Source of the DNA: Salipiger mangrovisoli
GTDB taxonomy: Bacteria; Pseudomonadota; Alphaproteobacteria; Rhodobacterales; Rhodobacteraceae
DNA length: 64,000 nt
Assembly: GCF_015223355.1 (NCBI RefSeq)
Contig: NZ_JADFFK010000018.1
Span: 62,001 to 126,000, forward strand
Reading direction: 5' to 3'
Shown in pieces: positions 1 through 9,560 of this stretch (its first letter is position 1; every line of letters starts with the position of its first letter). The translations under genes and the position numbers were made by a program. Under the pieces are notes generated by a model. The model had not been told where the DNA came from. It did no database searches and saw nothing but the letters and a program-made list of their open reading frames with translations.

Positions 1-320
1 AAACCAAGGACTACGTCTCGTTCAACGAGGCCTATGCCGACCTCGCCGCGGGCCGCATTGCCGGTGTCGCCAACTCGCTGCCGAACATCGCCTTCGTGGC
101 GCAGCAGCGCCCCGAGATCTTCGCGGTGGTTGCGCCCTTCGGAACCAAGACCTACTTCGGCTTCCCCGGCCTGAAGGACGATGACCACGCCTCGCTGATG
201 GACGCGATCGACGCCGCGATCCTCAAGATGAAGGCAGACGGCCGCCTCGGCGAGATGCAGCAGAAGTGGTTTGGCCAGACCTTCGACACGCCCGACGCCG
301 TGACCGAGCCCAACATCTAA
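1..320 (+). CDS. Amino acid ABC transporter substrate-binding protein (3' part only)
   Basis: The reading frame is open from base 3 and ends at TAA 318-320, so only the C-terminal ~105 residues are present. The stretch ending in KMKADGRLGEMQQKWFG is the usual C-terminal helix of family 3 periplasmic solute-binding proteins (SBP_bac_3), which capture polar amino acids for an ABC importer. Two matching permeases and an ATPase follow on the same strand, giving a standard SBP-permease-permease-ATPase operon. A GC-rich hairpin lies just after the stop. The substrate cannot be read from this fragment. The HutC-like regulator at the operon end hints at histidine or a related compound, as an inference. 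Confidence 0.85.
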   Translation, partial: TKDYVSFNEAYADLAAGRIAGVANSLPNIAFVAQQRPEIFAVVAPFGTKTYFGFPGLKDDDHASLMDAIDAAILKMKADGRLGEMQQKWFGQTFDTPDAVTEPNI

Positions 321-330
321 CGCGATCCCT

Positions 331-354
331 GCCGGTCCGTTCACCCGGACCGGC
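331..354 (+). terminator. Intercistronic hairpin between binding protein and permease genes
   Basis: GCCGGTCCG (331-339) is exactly complementary to CGGACCGGC (346-354), with a 6-nt loop, followed by CCTTTCGG rather than a long T tract. It sits 11 nt after the binding-protein stop and about 94 nt before the permease start. This suits a partial terminator or 3'-stabilising hairpin that lets the binding protein be made in excess over the membrane subunits. Attenuation is inferred. Confidence 0.6.
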
Positions 355-447
355 CCTTTCGGCCTGGCCGGCGGCCGGTCCCATGGGGCCACCGCCGGCA
401 TTTTTCTCCCCCGTAACACACGCCAAGCCCGAGGCAATTCCCGGAAC

Positions 448-1092
448 ATGAGCTGGAAACTCTTCAACCTGCTGCTCGAGGCCTCGCTGATGACGATCTT
501 CGTCAGCACGGTTTCGATCCTGATCGGCCTGTTCCTGGCGATCCTTCTGTCGGCGGCGAACCTGTCGGGCATCCGCCCGCTGCAATGGTTCGCGAAATTC
601 TTCATCTCCTTCTTCCGCGGCACGCCGCTGCTGGTGCAGCTGCTGCTGCTCTACAACCTGCTGCCGGTGGTCGGGATCCAAATCCCCTCGCTGGTCACCG
701 CGATCATCGGCCTGTCGATCTGCACCGCCGCCTACCAGGCGGAAAACCTGCGCGGCGGCTTCGAGGGGGTGCCCACCGGCCTCGTGGAAAGCGCCGACAT
801 GGCGGGCTTCAGCCCGGTGCAGACCTTCTTCCACATCCGCGTGCCGATCGCCCTGCGGCTGACGCTGCCGGCGCTGATCAACGAGGCGATCCTGATCCTC
901 AAGGCCTCGTCGCTGGTCTCGGTCGTCGGTCTCATCGAGCTGACCCGCATGGCGCAGAACCTCGTCGCCTCGACCTTCATGCCGCTGGAGATCTACGCCA
1001 GCGCCGGGCTCATCTACCTGGTGATCAACCTCGTGGTGGCCACGGCGGGCCGCCAGCTCGAACGCCGCCTGCCGGGCGTGGGAGGCAAGTGA
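448..1092 (+). CDS. Polar amino acid ABC transporter permease (first subunit)
   Basis: A 214-residue inner-membrane protein of the HisM/GlnP permease family. Hydrophobic segments run from the N-terminus (LLLEASLMTIFVSTVSILIG). The conserved EAA loop that docks on the ATPase is seen as GVPTGLVESADMAGFSPVQT. The length is normal for the family. It follows the binding-protein gene after 127 nt containing a hairpin. Its TGA stop overlaps the ATG of the second permease by one base (TGATG at 1090-1094), so the two are likely translationally coupled. The two permeases should form a heterodimeric channel. Substrate is unknown. Confidence 0.92.
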   Translation: MSWKLFNLLLEASLMTIFVSTVSILIGLFLAILLSAANLSGIRPLQWFAKFFISFFRGTPLLVQLLLLYNLLPVVGIQIPSLVTAIIGLSICTAAYQAENLRGGFEGVPTGLVESADMAGFSPVQTFFHIRVPIALRLTLPALINEAILILKASSLVSVVGLIELTRMAQNLVASTFMPLEIYASAGLIYLVINLVVATAGRQLERRLPGVGGK

Positions 1093-1756
1093 TGGGCTTT
1101 GATTTCAACGTCATCCTCTCGAAGCAGGACGCGCTGGTCTCCGGCATCGGCATGACGATCTTTGTCTGGGTCGTCGGCACGCTCTTCGCCGCGGTGATCG
1201 GTTTTGTCATCGCCACCGCGCGGCGCTACGGCGGCGTGATCGTCGACAAGGCGCTGACCGTGCCGATCGAGGTGATCCGCGGCACGCCCTTCCTGGTGCA
1301 GCTCTTCCTGCTCTACTTCGGCGGCCCCTACATCGGCCTGTCGCTGGACGCACTGCCGGCGGGTCTGCTGGCGCTGAGCATCTACGGCGCGGCCTATTTC
1401 GCCGAGATCTTCCGCGCCGGCTACCAGTCGGTGCCGCCGGGCCATGTCGAGGCGGCGGAATGCCTCGGCTTCACCCGCATCCAGATCATCCGCAACATCC
1501 TGCTGCCCGAAATGGCGCTGCTGGTGATCCCGCCCTCGGTCAACATGGCGATCATCCTGCTGAAGGAGACGGCGCTGCTCTCGCTCATCACGGTGCCCGA
1601 GATGACGATGACCGCCAGCGCCATCGGCTCGCAGGAATACGCCTTCGTCGAGGCGATGGTGCTGATCGCGCTCGTCTACTGGGTGCTGGTCGAACTGGCG
1701 GGCCTGCTGGGGCGGCTCGCGGAAAAGAAACTCTCAAGATACAGGCTGGCCAAGGC

Positions 1757-1760
<4 letters not shown>
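1092..1760 (+). CDS. Polar amino acid ABC transporter permease (second subunit)
   Basis: A 222-residue permease of the same HisM/GlnP family as the preceding gene. It has the EAA-type loop SVPPGHVEAAECLGFTRIQI and the RGTPFLVQLFLLY segment typical of polar amino acid permeases. The frame is also open upstream inside the first permease. The ATG at 1092 was chosen because it overlaps the preceding stop and gives the normal family length. The stop overlaps the ATPase start (ATGA, 1757-1760). It is expected to pair with the first permease in the inner membrane. Confidence 0.92.
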
Positions 1761-2548
<788 letters not shown>

Positions 2549-2559
2549 CGGGGAGTGGC

Positions 2560-3288
2560 ATGAGCAAGGAGAGCGCCCCCAGAGCTTCGCTGCACGACCG
2601 CATCCGCAGCGACCTCGAGGGCAAGATCCTCTCCGGCGCCTGGCCGCCCGGACACCGTATCCCGACCGAGCAGGAGCTGCGGACGGAATACGGCTGTTCG
2701 CGGATGACCGTGAACAAGGTGATGACCCAGCTCGCCAATGCCGGGCTGGTGCTGCGGCGGCGCAAGACGGGCTCGATCGTCATGCCGCAGCAGAGCCAGA
2801 ACGCGGTGCTTGAAATCAAGGACATCAAGGACGAGGTGACCGCCCGCGGCGGGGTCTATCGCCACGCGGTGATCGATCGGACGCTGCGCAAGGCGCTTCC
2901 GGGCGAGGCGGGCGAGCTGGGGATCGAGGCGGGCACAGAGGTGCTGGCGCTGATATGCCTGCATTATGCCGACGAAGAGCCCTTCTGCCTTGAGGACCGG
3001 GTGATCAATCTCGAGGTGGCACCCGCCGCGCGCGAGGAAAGCTTTGCCGAGCTGGCGCCGGGCGTTTGGCTTCTGCGCCATATCCCGTGGAGCGAGGCCG
3101 AACACACGATTGCTGCCGTCGGTGCGACGGCGCGCGTCGCCAAGCTGCTCGATCTGACGGCAGGTACGCCGTGCCTGGTGATGGAGCGCCGCACCTGGCG
3201 CCAGGGCGAGACGGTGACCGAGGTGCGGCTGACCTATCCCGGTGCCGCGAACCGCCTGAGCGCCCGCTTCACGCCGTCGCTGACCTGA
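2560..3288 (+). CDS. HutC-like GntR family transcriptional repressor
   Basis: A 242-residue regulator. It has an N-terminal GntR winged helix (about 8-75, with the recognition region TEYGCSRMTVNKVMTQLANA) and a C-terminal UTRA ligand-binding domain (about 95-230). The linker region AVLEIKDIKDEV resembles HutC, the repressor of histidine utilisation that senses urocanate. No hut enzymes are present in this window, so the HutC assignment rests on resemblance only. It starts 11 nt after the ABC ATPase and probably controls that transporter. Alternative: a UTRA regulator responding to another amino acid breakdown product. Confidence 0.82.
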   Translation: MSKESAPRASLHDRIRSDLEGKILSGAWPPGHRIPTEQELRTEYGCSRMTVNKVMTQLANAGLVLRRRKTGSIVMPQQSQNAVLEIKDIKDEVTARGGVYRHAVIDRTLRKALPGEAGELGIEAGTEVLALICLHYADEEPFCLEDRVINLEVAPAAREESFAELAPGVWLLRHIPWSEAEHTIAAVGATARVAKLLDLTAGTPCLVMERRTWRQGETVTEVRLTYPGAANRLSARFTPSLT

Positions 3289-3294
3289 TCGGCC

Positions 3295-3963
3295 TCAGCG
3301 CGGTCTTGCGCCGTCGAGGAACAGGCTGATGGCGCGGTCGCGCCGCGTCGCGCGCGCCTCGGGCGAGGCGCAGTAGCGCTGCGGGTCGAGCAGCTTGTGG
3401 ATGCCGTTGCCAAAGGCCATGTCCATCAGCATCTCGGCGGCCGGGTCGCATTGCTCGGGTCTGAGCGCCAGTTCGCCCCGCTCCGCGGCCTCGGACAGCT
3501 CTCGCGCGATGTGGGTGCGCAGGCTGAGCGCACCTGTCTCGAGAATGCTGCAGGCCAGCTTGGGATAGGTCGGCGCCGAGGTGATCACTGCGCGCAGCAG
3601 TTCCAGCGGCGCCTCGTTCAAACTCGGTTCCTCGTTCAGCGTCAGAAGGTGCCGCAGCCGGTCCTCGAGCGGCGCGCCCTCGGTCTGGCTGTCGCGGCTG
3701 CGAAAGATTCGCTCGCCAATACGCGCGAAACAGGCACCCAGCAGGGCCTCTCGGCTGTCGAACATCGTGTAGATGGTGCGCTTCGACATGTGTACCTGCC
3801 GCGCGATCGCGGCGACCGAGGCGTCCTCGAGGCCGCGCTCGGCGATCATCTGCGTTGCTGCGTCCAGCACCAGCTCTTCCCGCGTTTCCTGGTCCATCTG
3901 AACCGGCCGTCCGCGGCGGCGGGGCGGTGTCTGGTCGTCTTCGGGAAGGGCAGAATCTGTCAT
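3295..3963 (-). CDS. TetR family transcriptional regulator of the adjacent RND pump
   Basis: A 222-residue TetR-type protein. A basic N-terminal tail (PRRRGRP) precedes the helix-turn-helix, with AAIARQVHMSKRTIYTMF as the recognition part (about 50-67). The rest is the variable ligand-binding domain. It is divergently oriented from the RND efflux genes, the usual layout for AcrR/MexL-type local repressors. It converges on the HutC-like gene with a 6-bp gap. The shared 139-bp intergenic region holds a candidate operator. Ligand unknown. Confidence 0.88.
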   Translation of the reverse strand: MTDSALPEDDQTPPRRRGRPVQMDQETREELVLDAATQMIAERGLEDASVAAIARQVHMSKRTIYTMFDSREALLGACFARIGERIFRSRDSQTEGAPLEDRLRHLLTLNEEPSLNEAPLELLRAVITSAPTYPKLACSILETGALSLRTHIARELSEAAERGELALRPEQCDPAAEMLMDMAFGNGIHKLLDPQRYCASPEARATRRDRAISLFLDGARPR

Positions 3964-4060
3964 TGGTGTCCTTTGGTCACAGCGTCATCTCGAAAACGTA
4001 GCGCTGGTACATCTGCGCGCTTTACAAAACCATTGAGTTTCCTTATCGCAATTCACGACT

Positions 4061-4077
4061 TGTGCGCAAGATGCACA
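4061..4077. promoter_or_regulatory. Candidate TetR operator upstream of the RND operon
   Basis: TGTGC and GCACA form inverted arms separated by 7 nt (4061-4077). They overlap a second imperfect palindrome, CTTGTGCGCAAG (4059-4070). The site lies 26-42 bp before the efflux adaptor ATG, where a repressor would block transcription. The size fits TetR operators, but binding is inferred. Confidence 0.35.
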
Positions 4078-4102
4078 TTATTGTTGTTTCCGGAGTCCTC
4101 CC

Positions 4103-5263
4103 ATGCCGATCCGATCTGCCTCTGCCGTGCTGCGGCCGCTTGCCCTGCTTGCCGCCGTGATGCTCGCCCCAGCCGTTTCGGCCCAGCAGCAGGGCGAGCG
4201 GCCGCCGCAGCCGGTCACCGTCGTGACCCTGCAATCGTCCGATGTGACCCTGACCACCAAGCTGCCGGGGCGGGTGCAGGCCTCCGGCGTGGCCGAGGTG
4301 CGCCCGCAGGTCGGCGGCATCGTCATCGAGCGCCTCTTCGAGGAAGGCACGGCGGTCAACCGCGGCGATCCGCTCTACCGCATCGATCCGGCGAGCTACG
4401 AGGCCGCGAAAGCCTCGGCGGAAGCCAGCCTTGCGCAGGCGCAGGCAACGCTTGCCTCCGCGGACCGCGAGCTGAAACGCCAGCAGGAGCTCCGTGACCG
4501 CTCGGTGACCAGCCAGCAGACGCTGGATGACGCCCTGGCGGCGCGCGACGTGGCCGAGGCCGCGGTGAAAGTGGCCGAGGCGCAGCTGCTGTCGTCCGAC
4601 ATCGATCTCGAGCGCACCACGATCCGCGCGCCGCTGACCGGCGTCGTGGGCCTCTCGGATGCGACGCAGGGGGCGCTGGTGACTGCCGGCCAGTCCACCG
4701 CGCTGACCACGATCCGCGCCATCGACACGGTGAACGTCGATGTGACCCAGTCGGCCGCCGAGATGCTGCGATGGCGCCGCAGCGGCCAGGCGGCCGCGCG
4801 CGAGAGTGAAGCCAAGGTGAGTCTGCGCCTCGCCGACGGCGAGCTCTACGAGCACACCGGTCGCCTTGCCGCTGCCGAGCCGCACGTGAACGAGCAGACC
4901 GGCGTGGTCGTGCTGCGCCTCGAATTCCCCAACCCCGACCACTTCTTGCTGCCCGGCATGTACGTGCAGGTCGAGTTGCCGCAGGGCTCGGTCTATGCCG
5001 CCGTGCTGGTGCCGCAGGAAGGCGTGAGCCGTGACCGCCGCGGCCGCCCGATGGCCATGGTGGTGAACGCCGAGAACGTGGTGGAAACCCGCCAGCTGAC
5101 CATCGAGAGCGACTACGGCAATCAATGGGTGGTCAGCGAAGGGCTCCTGGCCGGCGACCGTGTTGTGGTGGCCGGACTTCAGAAGATCGCCGAGGGTCAG
5201 ACCGTGACCCCGGAAGAGCGCGCCGCCGCCGGCACCGAAGACACCGCCGCGGCCAGCGAGTGA
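4103..5263 (+). CDS. RND efflux periplasmic adaptor subunit (AcrA-like)
   Basis: A 386-residue membrane fusion protein. It has a signal peptide (residues 1-27, ending near AVSAQ) with no lipobox cysteine, unlike E. coli AcrA. A barrel-sandwich/lipoyl hybrid region follows (GRVQASGVAEVRPQVGG and later ERTTIRAPLTGVVG). A long alpha-helical hairpin lies between (about 90-160; many A, Q and E residues). Beta-barrel and membrane-proximal domains complete the protein. It bridges the inner-membrane pump to an outer-membrane channel. It is 22 nt upstream of the pump gene. No TolC-type gene is present in the window, so the channel must be encoded elsewhere. Confidence 0.93.
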   Translation: MPIRSASAVLRPLALLAAVMLAPAVSAQQQGERPPQPVTVVTLQSSDVTLTTKLPGRVQASGVAEVRPQVGGIVIERLFEEGTAVNRGDPLYRIDPASYEAAKASAEASLAQAQATLASADRELKRQQELRDRSVTSQQTLDDALAARDVAEAAVKVAEAQLLSSDIDLERTTIRAPLTGVVGLSDATQGALVTAGQSTALTTIRAIDTVNVDVTQSAAEMLRWRRSGQAAARESEAKVSLRLADGELYEHTGRLAAAEPHVNEQTGVVVLRLEFPNPDHFLLPGMYVQVELPQGSVYAAVLVPQEGVSRDRRGRPMAMVVNAENVVETRQLTIESDYGNQWVVSEGLLAGDRVVVAGLQKIAEGQTVTPEERAAAGTEDTAAASE

Positions 5264-5285
5264 CCCCGACGCAAGGAACCTGACA

Positions 5286-8200
5286 ATGGCACGCTTTTTC
5301 ATCGACCGCCCGGTCTTTGCCTGGGTGATCTCGATCCTCATCATGGGGATCGGGGTGCTCTCGATCCTCAATCTTCCCATCGCGCAATATCCCGAGATCG
5401 CACCGCCTTCGGTCCGGATCAGCGCGCAGTATCCCGGTGCCTCGGCCGAGACGGTGGCCAACACGGTCACCCAGATCGTCGAGCAGCAGATGACCGGGCT
5501 CGACGGCATGCGCTACATGTCGTCCTCCTCGACCTCGGCGGGCACCTCGTCGATCACCCTGACCTTCGAATCCGGCACCGATCCGGACGTGGCGCAGGTG
5601 CAGGTGCAGAACAAGCTGTCACAGGCGACCTCGCTGCTGCCCGAGACGGTGCAGCGGCTCGGCGTCACCGTGGAAAAGGCCTCCTCGTCCTTCATGATGG
5701 TGATCGGCCTGATCTCGGATGACGGCCGCATGGATCAGGCCGACCTCTCGGACTACCTGAACTCGAACCTCGTGGACGAGTTCAGCCGGATCGAGGGCGT
5801 CGGCGGGGCGCAGGTCTTCGGCGCGCAATACGCGATGCGGATCTGGCTCGACCCGTCCAAGCTCTCGGCCTTCGAAATGACCCCGTCGGACGTGGTCAGC
5901 GCGGTCTCGGCGCAGAACGCGCAGATCTCGGCCGGTGCCTTCGGCACGCTGCCTGCCCCCGAGGGCCAGCAGCTCAACGCCACGATCACCGCGCAGTCGC
6001 TGCTCAGCACCCCCGAGGATTTCCGCAACATCGTGCTGCGCTCGGAAACCGACGGCGGCCTCGTGCTGCTCAAGGACGTGGCGCGGGTCGAGGTCGGGGC
6101 CGAGAGCTACTCGACCATCGCGCGCTACAACGGCAAGCCCGCCTCGGGCATGGCGCTGCAGCTCGCCTCGGGCGCCAACGCGCTCGACACCGCCGAGCGG
6201 GTGAAGACGCGCCTTGCGGAATACTCCGAGTTCTTCCCGGAAGGCGTGAGCTACGTCATCCCCTATGACACCACCCCGTTCATCGAGATCTCGATCCACG
6301 AGGTGCAGAAGACCCTGATCGAGGCCATCGTGCTGGTGTTCTTCGTGATGCTGCTGTTCCTGCAGAACATCCGCGCGACGATCATCCCGACGCTGGCCGT
6401 GCCGGTCGTCATCCTCGGCACCTTCGCGATCCTCGCCATGGCGGGCTTCACGATCAACACGCTGACCATGCTCGCCATGGTGCTGGCCATCGGCCTGCTC
6501 GTCGACGACGCCATCGTGGTGGTGGAGAACGTCGAGCGGATCATGGAGGAAGAAGGGCTTTCGCCGCGCGAGGCGACGCGCAAGTCGATGGGGCAGATCA
6601 CCGGTGCACTGGTCGGCATCGCGCTGGTGCTCTCGGCGGTGTTCGTGCCGATGGCCTTCTTCGGCGGCTCGACCGGGATCATCTACCGGCAGTTCTCGAT
6701 CACCATCGTCTCGGCCATGGGCCTGTCGGTGCTGGTCGCGCTGACCCTGACCCCGGCGCTCTGCGCCACCATCCTCAAGTCCAAGGACGCGCATCACAGC
6801 AACCGCGGCCCGCTGGGCTGGTTCAACAAGGGCTTCGACAAGCTGACCGGCGGCTATGCCGGCACCGTCGGCCATATCATCAAGCGCCCGCTGCGCATGC
6901 TGGTGGTCTACGGCGCGCTTGGCTATGCCATGGTCTTCCTGTTCAACAACACCCCCACCGGCTTCCTGCCGGACGAGGACCAGGGCATCCTGATGACCCT
7001 CGTCCAGGGTCCGACCGGGGCCACCGCCGAGCGCACGCTCGACGTGGTCGAACAGGTGCAGGAGCATTTCGCAGCGGAATCCGAGGCGGTGGACTCGATG
7101 TTCGGCGTGGTCGGCTTCTCCTTCGCCGGGCAGGGGCAGAACATGGGTCTGGCCTTCGTGCGGATGAAGGACTGGTCCGAGCGCCCGTCGCCCGCGCAGA
7201 GCGTGCAGGCGGTGGCAGGCCGTGCCTTCCCTGCCTTCATGGGCATCCGCGACGCGATGGTGTTCCCGATCGTGCCGCCCGCGGTGATCGAGCTGGGCAA
7301 CGTCTCGGGCTTCGACTTCTACCTGCAGGCGCAGGGTGGCCAGACGCATGAGCAACTCCTGACCGCGCGCAACCAGCTGCTCGGCATGGCCTCGCAAAGC
7401 CCGCTGATCGCCTCGATCCGCCCCTCGGGGCTGGAAGATGCGGCGCAGTTCAATCTCGACATCGACTGGCGGGCCGCCGGCGCGATGGGGGTGACCCCGA
7501 CCAACGTCGGCAACACGCTGTCGATCGCCTGGGCGGGTCAGTACGTCAACGACTTCAACGACAACGGCCGGATCAAGCGGGTTTACGTTCAAGGCGAGGC
7601 CGACAGCCGTGCAACCCCCTCGGACCTCGAGAAGTGGCGGGTGCGCAATGCCTCGGGCGATCTCGTGCCCTTTGCCAACTTCACCAAGGAGAACTGGACC
7701 TACGGCCCGCAAGGTCTTAACCGCTACAACGGCGTGCCGGCAATGCAGCTCCAGGGCTCGCCCGTGCCGGGCGTGACAACCGGCGAGGCCATGGCCGAAA
7801 TCGAGAAGCTCGCCAGCCAGCTGCCGCCGGGCTACCAGATCGCCTGGACCGGTCTTTCGCTGGAAGAGCGCGCCTCGGGCGGCTCGGCACCGCTGCTTTA
7901 CGGGCTGTCGCTCGCCGCGATCTTCCTCTGCCTCGCGGCGCTCTATGAAAGCTGGACGATCCCCTTCTCGGTGATGCTGGCGATGCCGATCGGCGTGCTC
8001 GGCACCATGGGCGCGGCCTATTGGTTCGGCTTCGAGAACGGCGTCTTCTTCCAGGTCGGCCTGCTGACCGTGATCGGCCTGACGGGCAAGAACGCGATCC
8101 TGATCGTGGAATTCGCCCGAGAACGCTACGAGGCCGGCGAAGAGCTTCTGGTCGCGGTGAAGGAGGCGGCGCGCCAGCGCTTCCGTCCGATCATCATGAC

Positions 8201-8420
8201 CTCGCTGGCCTTCTCGCTGGGCGTGGTGCCGCTGGTGCTGTCCTCGGGCGCGGGTGCCGGCGGACGTCAGGCGGTGGGCTCGGCCGTGCTGGGCGGGACC
8301 ATCACCGGCACCGTGCTGGGCGTGCTCTTCGTGCCGCTGTTCTTCGTTGTCGTGATGAAGATTTTCGGCCGCAAGAAGGAACGCGAGCTGGCGGCCAAGC
8401 GGGCCGAGATGGCCAGCTGA
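5286..8420 (+). CDS. RND multidrug efflux pump, inner-membrane transporter (AcrB-like)
   Basis: A 1044-residue hydrophobe/amphiphile efflux-1 family pump with the normal two-fold layout of 12 transmembrane helices and two large periplasmic loops. The proton-relay residues are present: the Asp pair in GLLVDDAIVVVENVER at 407-408 and Lys935 in GLTGKNAILIVEFARE, close to their positions in E. coli AcrB. It starts MARFFIDRPVFAWVISI, the usual AcrB beginning. It follows the adaptor gene and ends just before a strong terminator. Likely substrates are hydrophobic toxic compounds; specificity cannot be read from sequence. Confidence 0.95.
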   Translation: MARFFIDRPVFAWVISILIMGIGVLSILNLPIAQYPEIAPPSVRISAQYPGASAETVANTVTQIVEQQMTGLDGMRYMSSSSTSAGTSSITLTFESGTDPDVAQVQVQNKLSQATSLLPETVQRLGVTVEKASSSFMMVIGLISDDGRMDQADLSDYLNSNLVDEFSRIEGVGGAQVFGAQYAMRIWLDPSKLSAFEMTPSDVVSAVSAQNAQISAGAFGTLPAPEGQQLNATITAQSLLSTPEDFRNIVLRSETDGGLVLLKDVARVEVGAESYSTIARYNGKPASGMALQLASGANALDTAERVKTRLAEYSEFFPEGVSYVIPYDTTPFIEISIHEVQKTLIEAIVLVFFVMLLFLQNIRATIIPTLAVPVVILGTFAILAMAGFTINTLTMLAMVLAIGLLVDDAIVVVENVERIMEEEGLSPREATRKSMGQITGALVGIALVLSAVFVPMAFFGGSTGIIYRQFSITIVSAMGLSVLVALTLTPALCATILKSKDAHHSNRGPLGWFNKGFDKLTGGYAGTVGHIIKRPLRMLVVYGALGYAMVFLFNNTPTGFLPDEDQGILMTLVQGPTGATAERTLDVVEQVQEHFAAESEAVDSMFGVVGFSFAGQGQNMGLAFVRMKDWSERPSPAQSVQAVAGRAFPAFMGIRDAMVFPIVPPAVIELGNVSGFDFYLQAQGGQTHEQLLTARNQLLGMASQSPLIASIRPSGLEDAAQFNLDIDWRAAGAMGVTPTNVGNTLSIAWAGQYVNDFNDNGRIKRVYVQGEADSRATPSDLEKWRVRNASGDLVPFANFTKENWTYGPQGLNRYNGVPAMQLQGSPVPGVTTGEAMAEIEKLASQLPPGYQIAWTGLSLEERASGGSAPLLYGLSLAAIFLCLAALYESWTIPFSVMLAMPIGVLGTMGAAYWFGFENGVFFQVGLLTVIGLTGKNAILIVEFARERYEAGEELLVAVKEAARQRFRPIIMTSLAFSLGVVPLVLSSGAGAGGRQAVGSAVLGGTITGTVLGVLFVPLFFVVVMKIFGRKKERELAAKRAEMAS

Positions 8421-8443
8421 TCGCCAGAGCATTCTGAAATGAG

Positions 8444-8473
8444 AGAGCGGGCCCTCGGGTCCGCTCTTTTTTT
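8444..8473 (+). terminator. Rho-independent terminator of the RND operon
   Basis: AGAGCGG (8444-8450) pairs with CCGCTCT (8461-8467), followed by a run of T (8467-8473). It lies 24 nt after the pump stop codon and is a textbook intrinsic terminator. Confidence 0.9.
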
Positions 8474-8585
8474 GGGATCGTGGGCGCGGCCTGCCCGGCG
8501 CGGGGCCGGGCGGATCGGGCGTGGCGCTTTACCTTCCGTCCCCGTGCCGCGAAGCTGCGCCCGACCCAACCCGGAGCCCAGCGAC

Positions 8586-9560
8586 ATGACCCACCACCAC
8601 CTCGCCGCCACCCCGCAGACCGTCCACTGGGGCCGCTTCTGGTCGGAGCTTCCGCCGGTGATGACCGTGGCGCCTGGCGATCGGGTGACCATCCAGACCT
8701 TTTCGGGGCGCGAGGAACTGCTGCCCGCCGAGGATACGGGCATGACCGTCCAGCCCGAACTGCGCGAGATCCTCGCCGCCGGTCTGCCGCGCGTCGCCCA
8801 CCTGCTGACCGGCCCCGTGGCGATCGAAGGGGCGATGCCCGGAGATGTGCTGAAGGTCGAGATCGAGCGCATCGAGCTGGGGGCGGACTGGGGTTTCAAC
8901 CTCGTGCGTCCTGCCGCGGGAACGCTACCCGGAGAATTCCCGGTCTCGCAGCAGGCGCTCTCGCTGATCCCCATCGACCGCGCCACGAAGACCTGTCGCC
9001 TGCCCTGGGGCGCGACCCTGCCGCTCGATCCCTTCTTCGGCGTCATGGGCGTGGCCCCGGCACCGGAATGGGGAGAGATCACCTCGATCCAGCCACGGCT
9101 GCACGGTGGCAACATGGACCTGAAACTGCTGACCGAGGGGGCGACTCTCTACCTGCCGGTGCAGGCCGAGGGAGCGCTCTTCTCCTGCGGCGACGGGCAT
9201 GGCTGCCAGGGCGATGGCGAGGTCTGCATCACCGCGCTTGAGACCGCGCTCACCGGCACCTTCCGCTTTGACCTGCTGAAGGCAGAGGCCGGGCGCATCG
9301 ATCACCCGCGCGCGGAGACCCCGACCGAGCTGATCTCGATGGGGTTCCATGCCAGCCTCGACACCGCGCTTCAGATCGCGCTGCGGCAGATGATCGGGAT
9401 GATCCGCGAGCGCACGGGCATCACCGAGACCGAGGCTTACCAACTCTGCTCTCTGGCCGCGGATTTCGCCATCACCCAGTCGGTGAACCAGGAAAAGGGC
9501 GTGCACGGGCGGCTCAGGAAATCGATCCTCGAAAGTGGCAGCGCCGCGGCAGCGGACTAG
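8586..9560 (+). CDS. Acetamidase/formamidase family protein
   Basis: A 324-residue member of the FmdA/AmdA family, zinc-type enzymes that hydrolyse short amides such as formamide or acetamide to ammonia and acid. The family core is visible: LHGGNMDLKLL followed by LYLPVQAEGALFSCGDGHG and QGDGEV (metal and active-site region, about 175-215). The frame is open upstream to 8439, but the ATG at 8586 (MTHHHLAAT) starts where the family alignment begins. The gene stands alone after the RND terminator. Its stop overlaps the convergent SulP gene stop inside CTAG (9557-9560). Exact substrate is unassigned. Confidence 0.88.
   Translation: MTHHHLAATPQTVHWGRFWSELPPVMTVAPGDRVTIQTFSGREELLPAEDTGMTVQPELREILAAGLPRVAHLLTGPVAIEGAMPGDVLKVEIERIELGADWGFNLVRPAAGTLPGEFPVSQQALSLIPIDRATKTCRLPWGATLPLDPFFGVMGVAPAPEWGEITSIQPRLHGGNMDLKLLTEGATLYLPVQAEGALFSCGDGHGCQGDGEVCITALETALTGTFRFDLLKAEAGRIDHPRAETPTELISMGFHASLDTALQIALRQMIGMIRERTGITETEAYQLCSLAADFAITQSVNQEKGVHGRLRKSILESGSAAAAD

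Noticed and set aside
49..500. A tRNA or small RNA in the gap after the binding-protein gene
   Set aside because: The structured stretch is a simple hairpin (331-354) with no cloverleaf or conserved tRNA bases.
5619..8432. A 937-codon open frame on the minus strand opposite the RND pump
   Set aside because: It is His/Arg/Asp-rich low-quality sequence mirroring the pump's GC-rich codons, with no domain, start context or operon logic. It is an antisense shadow.
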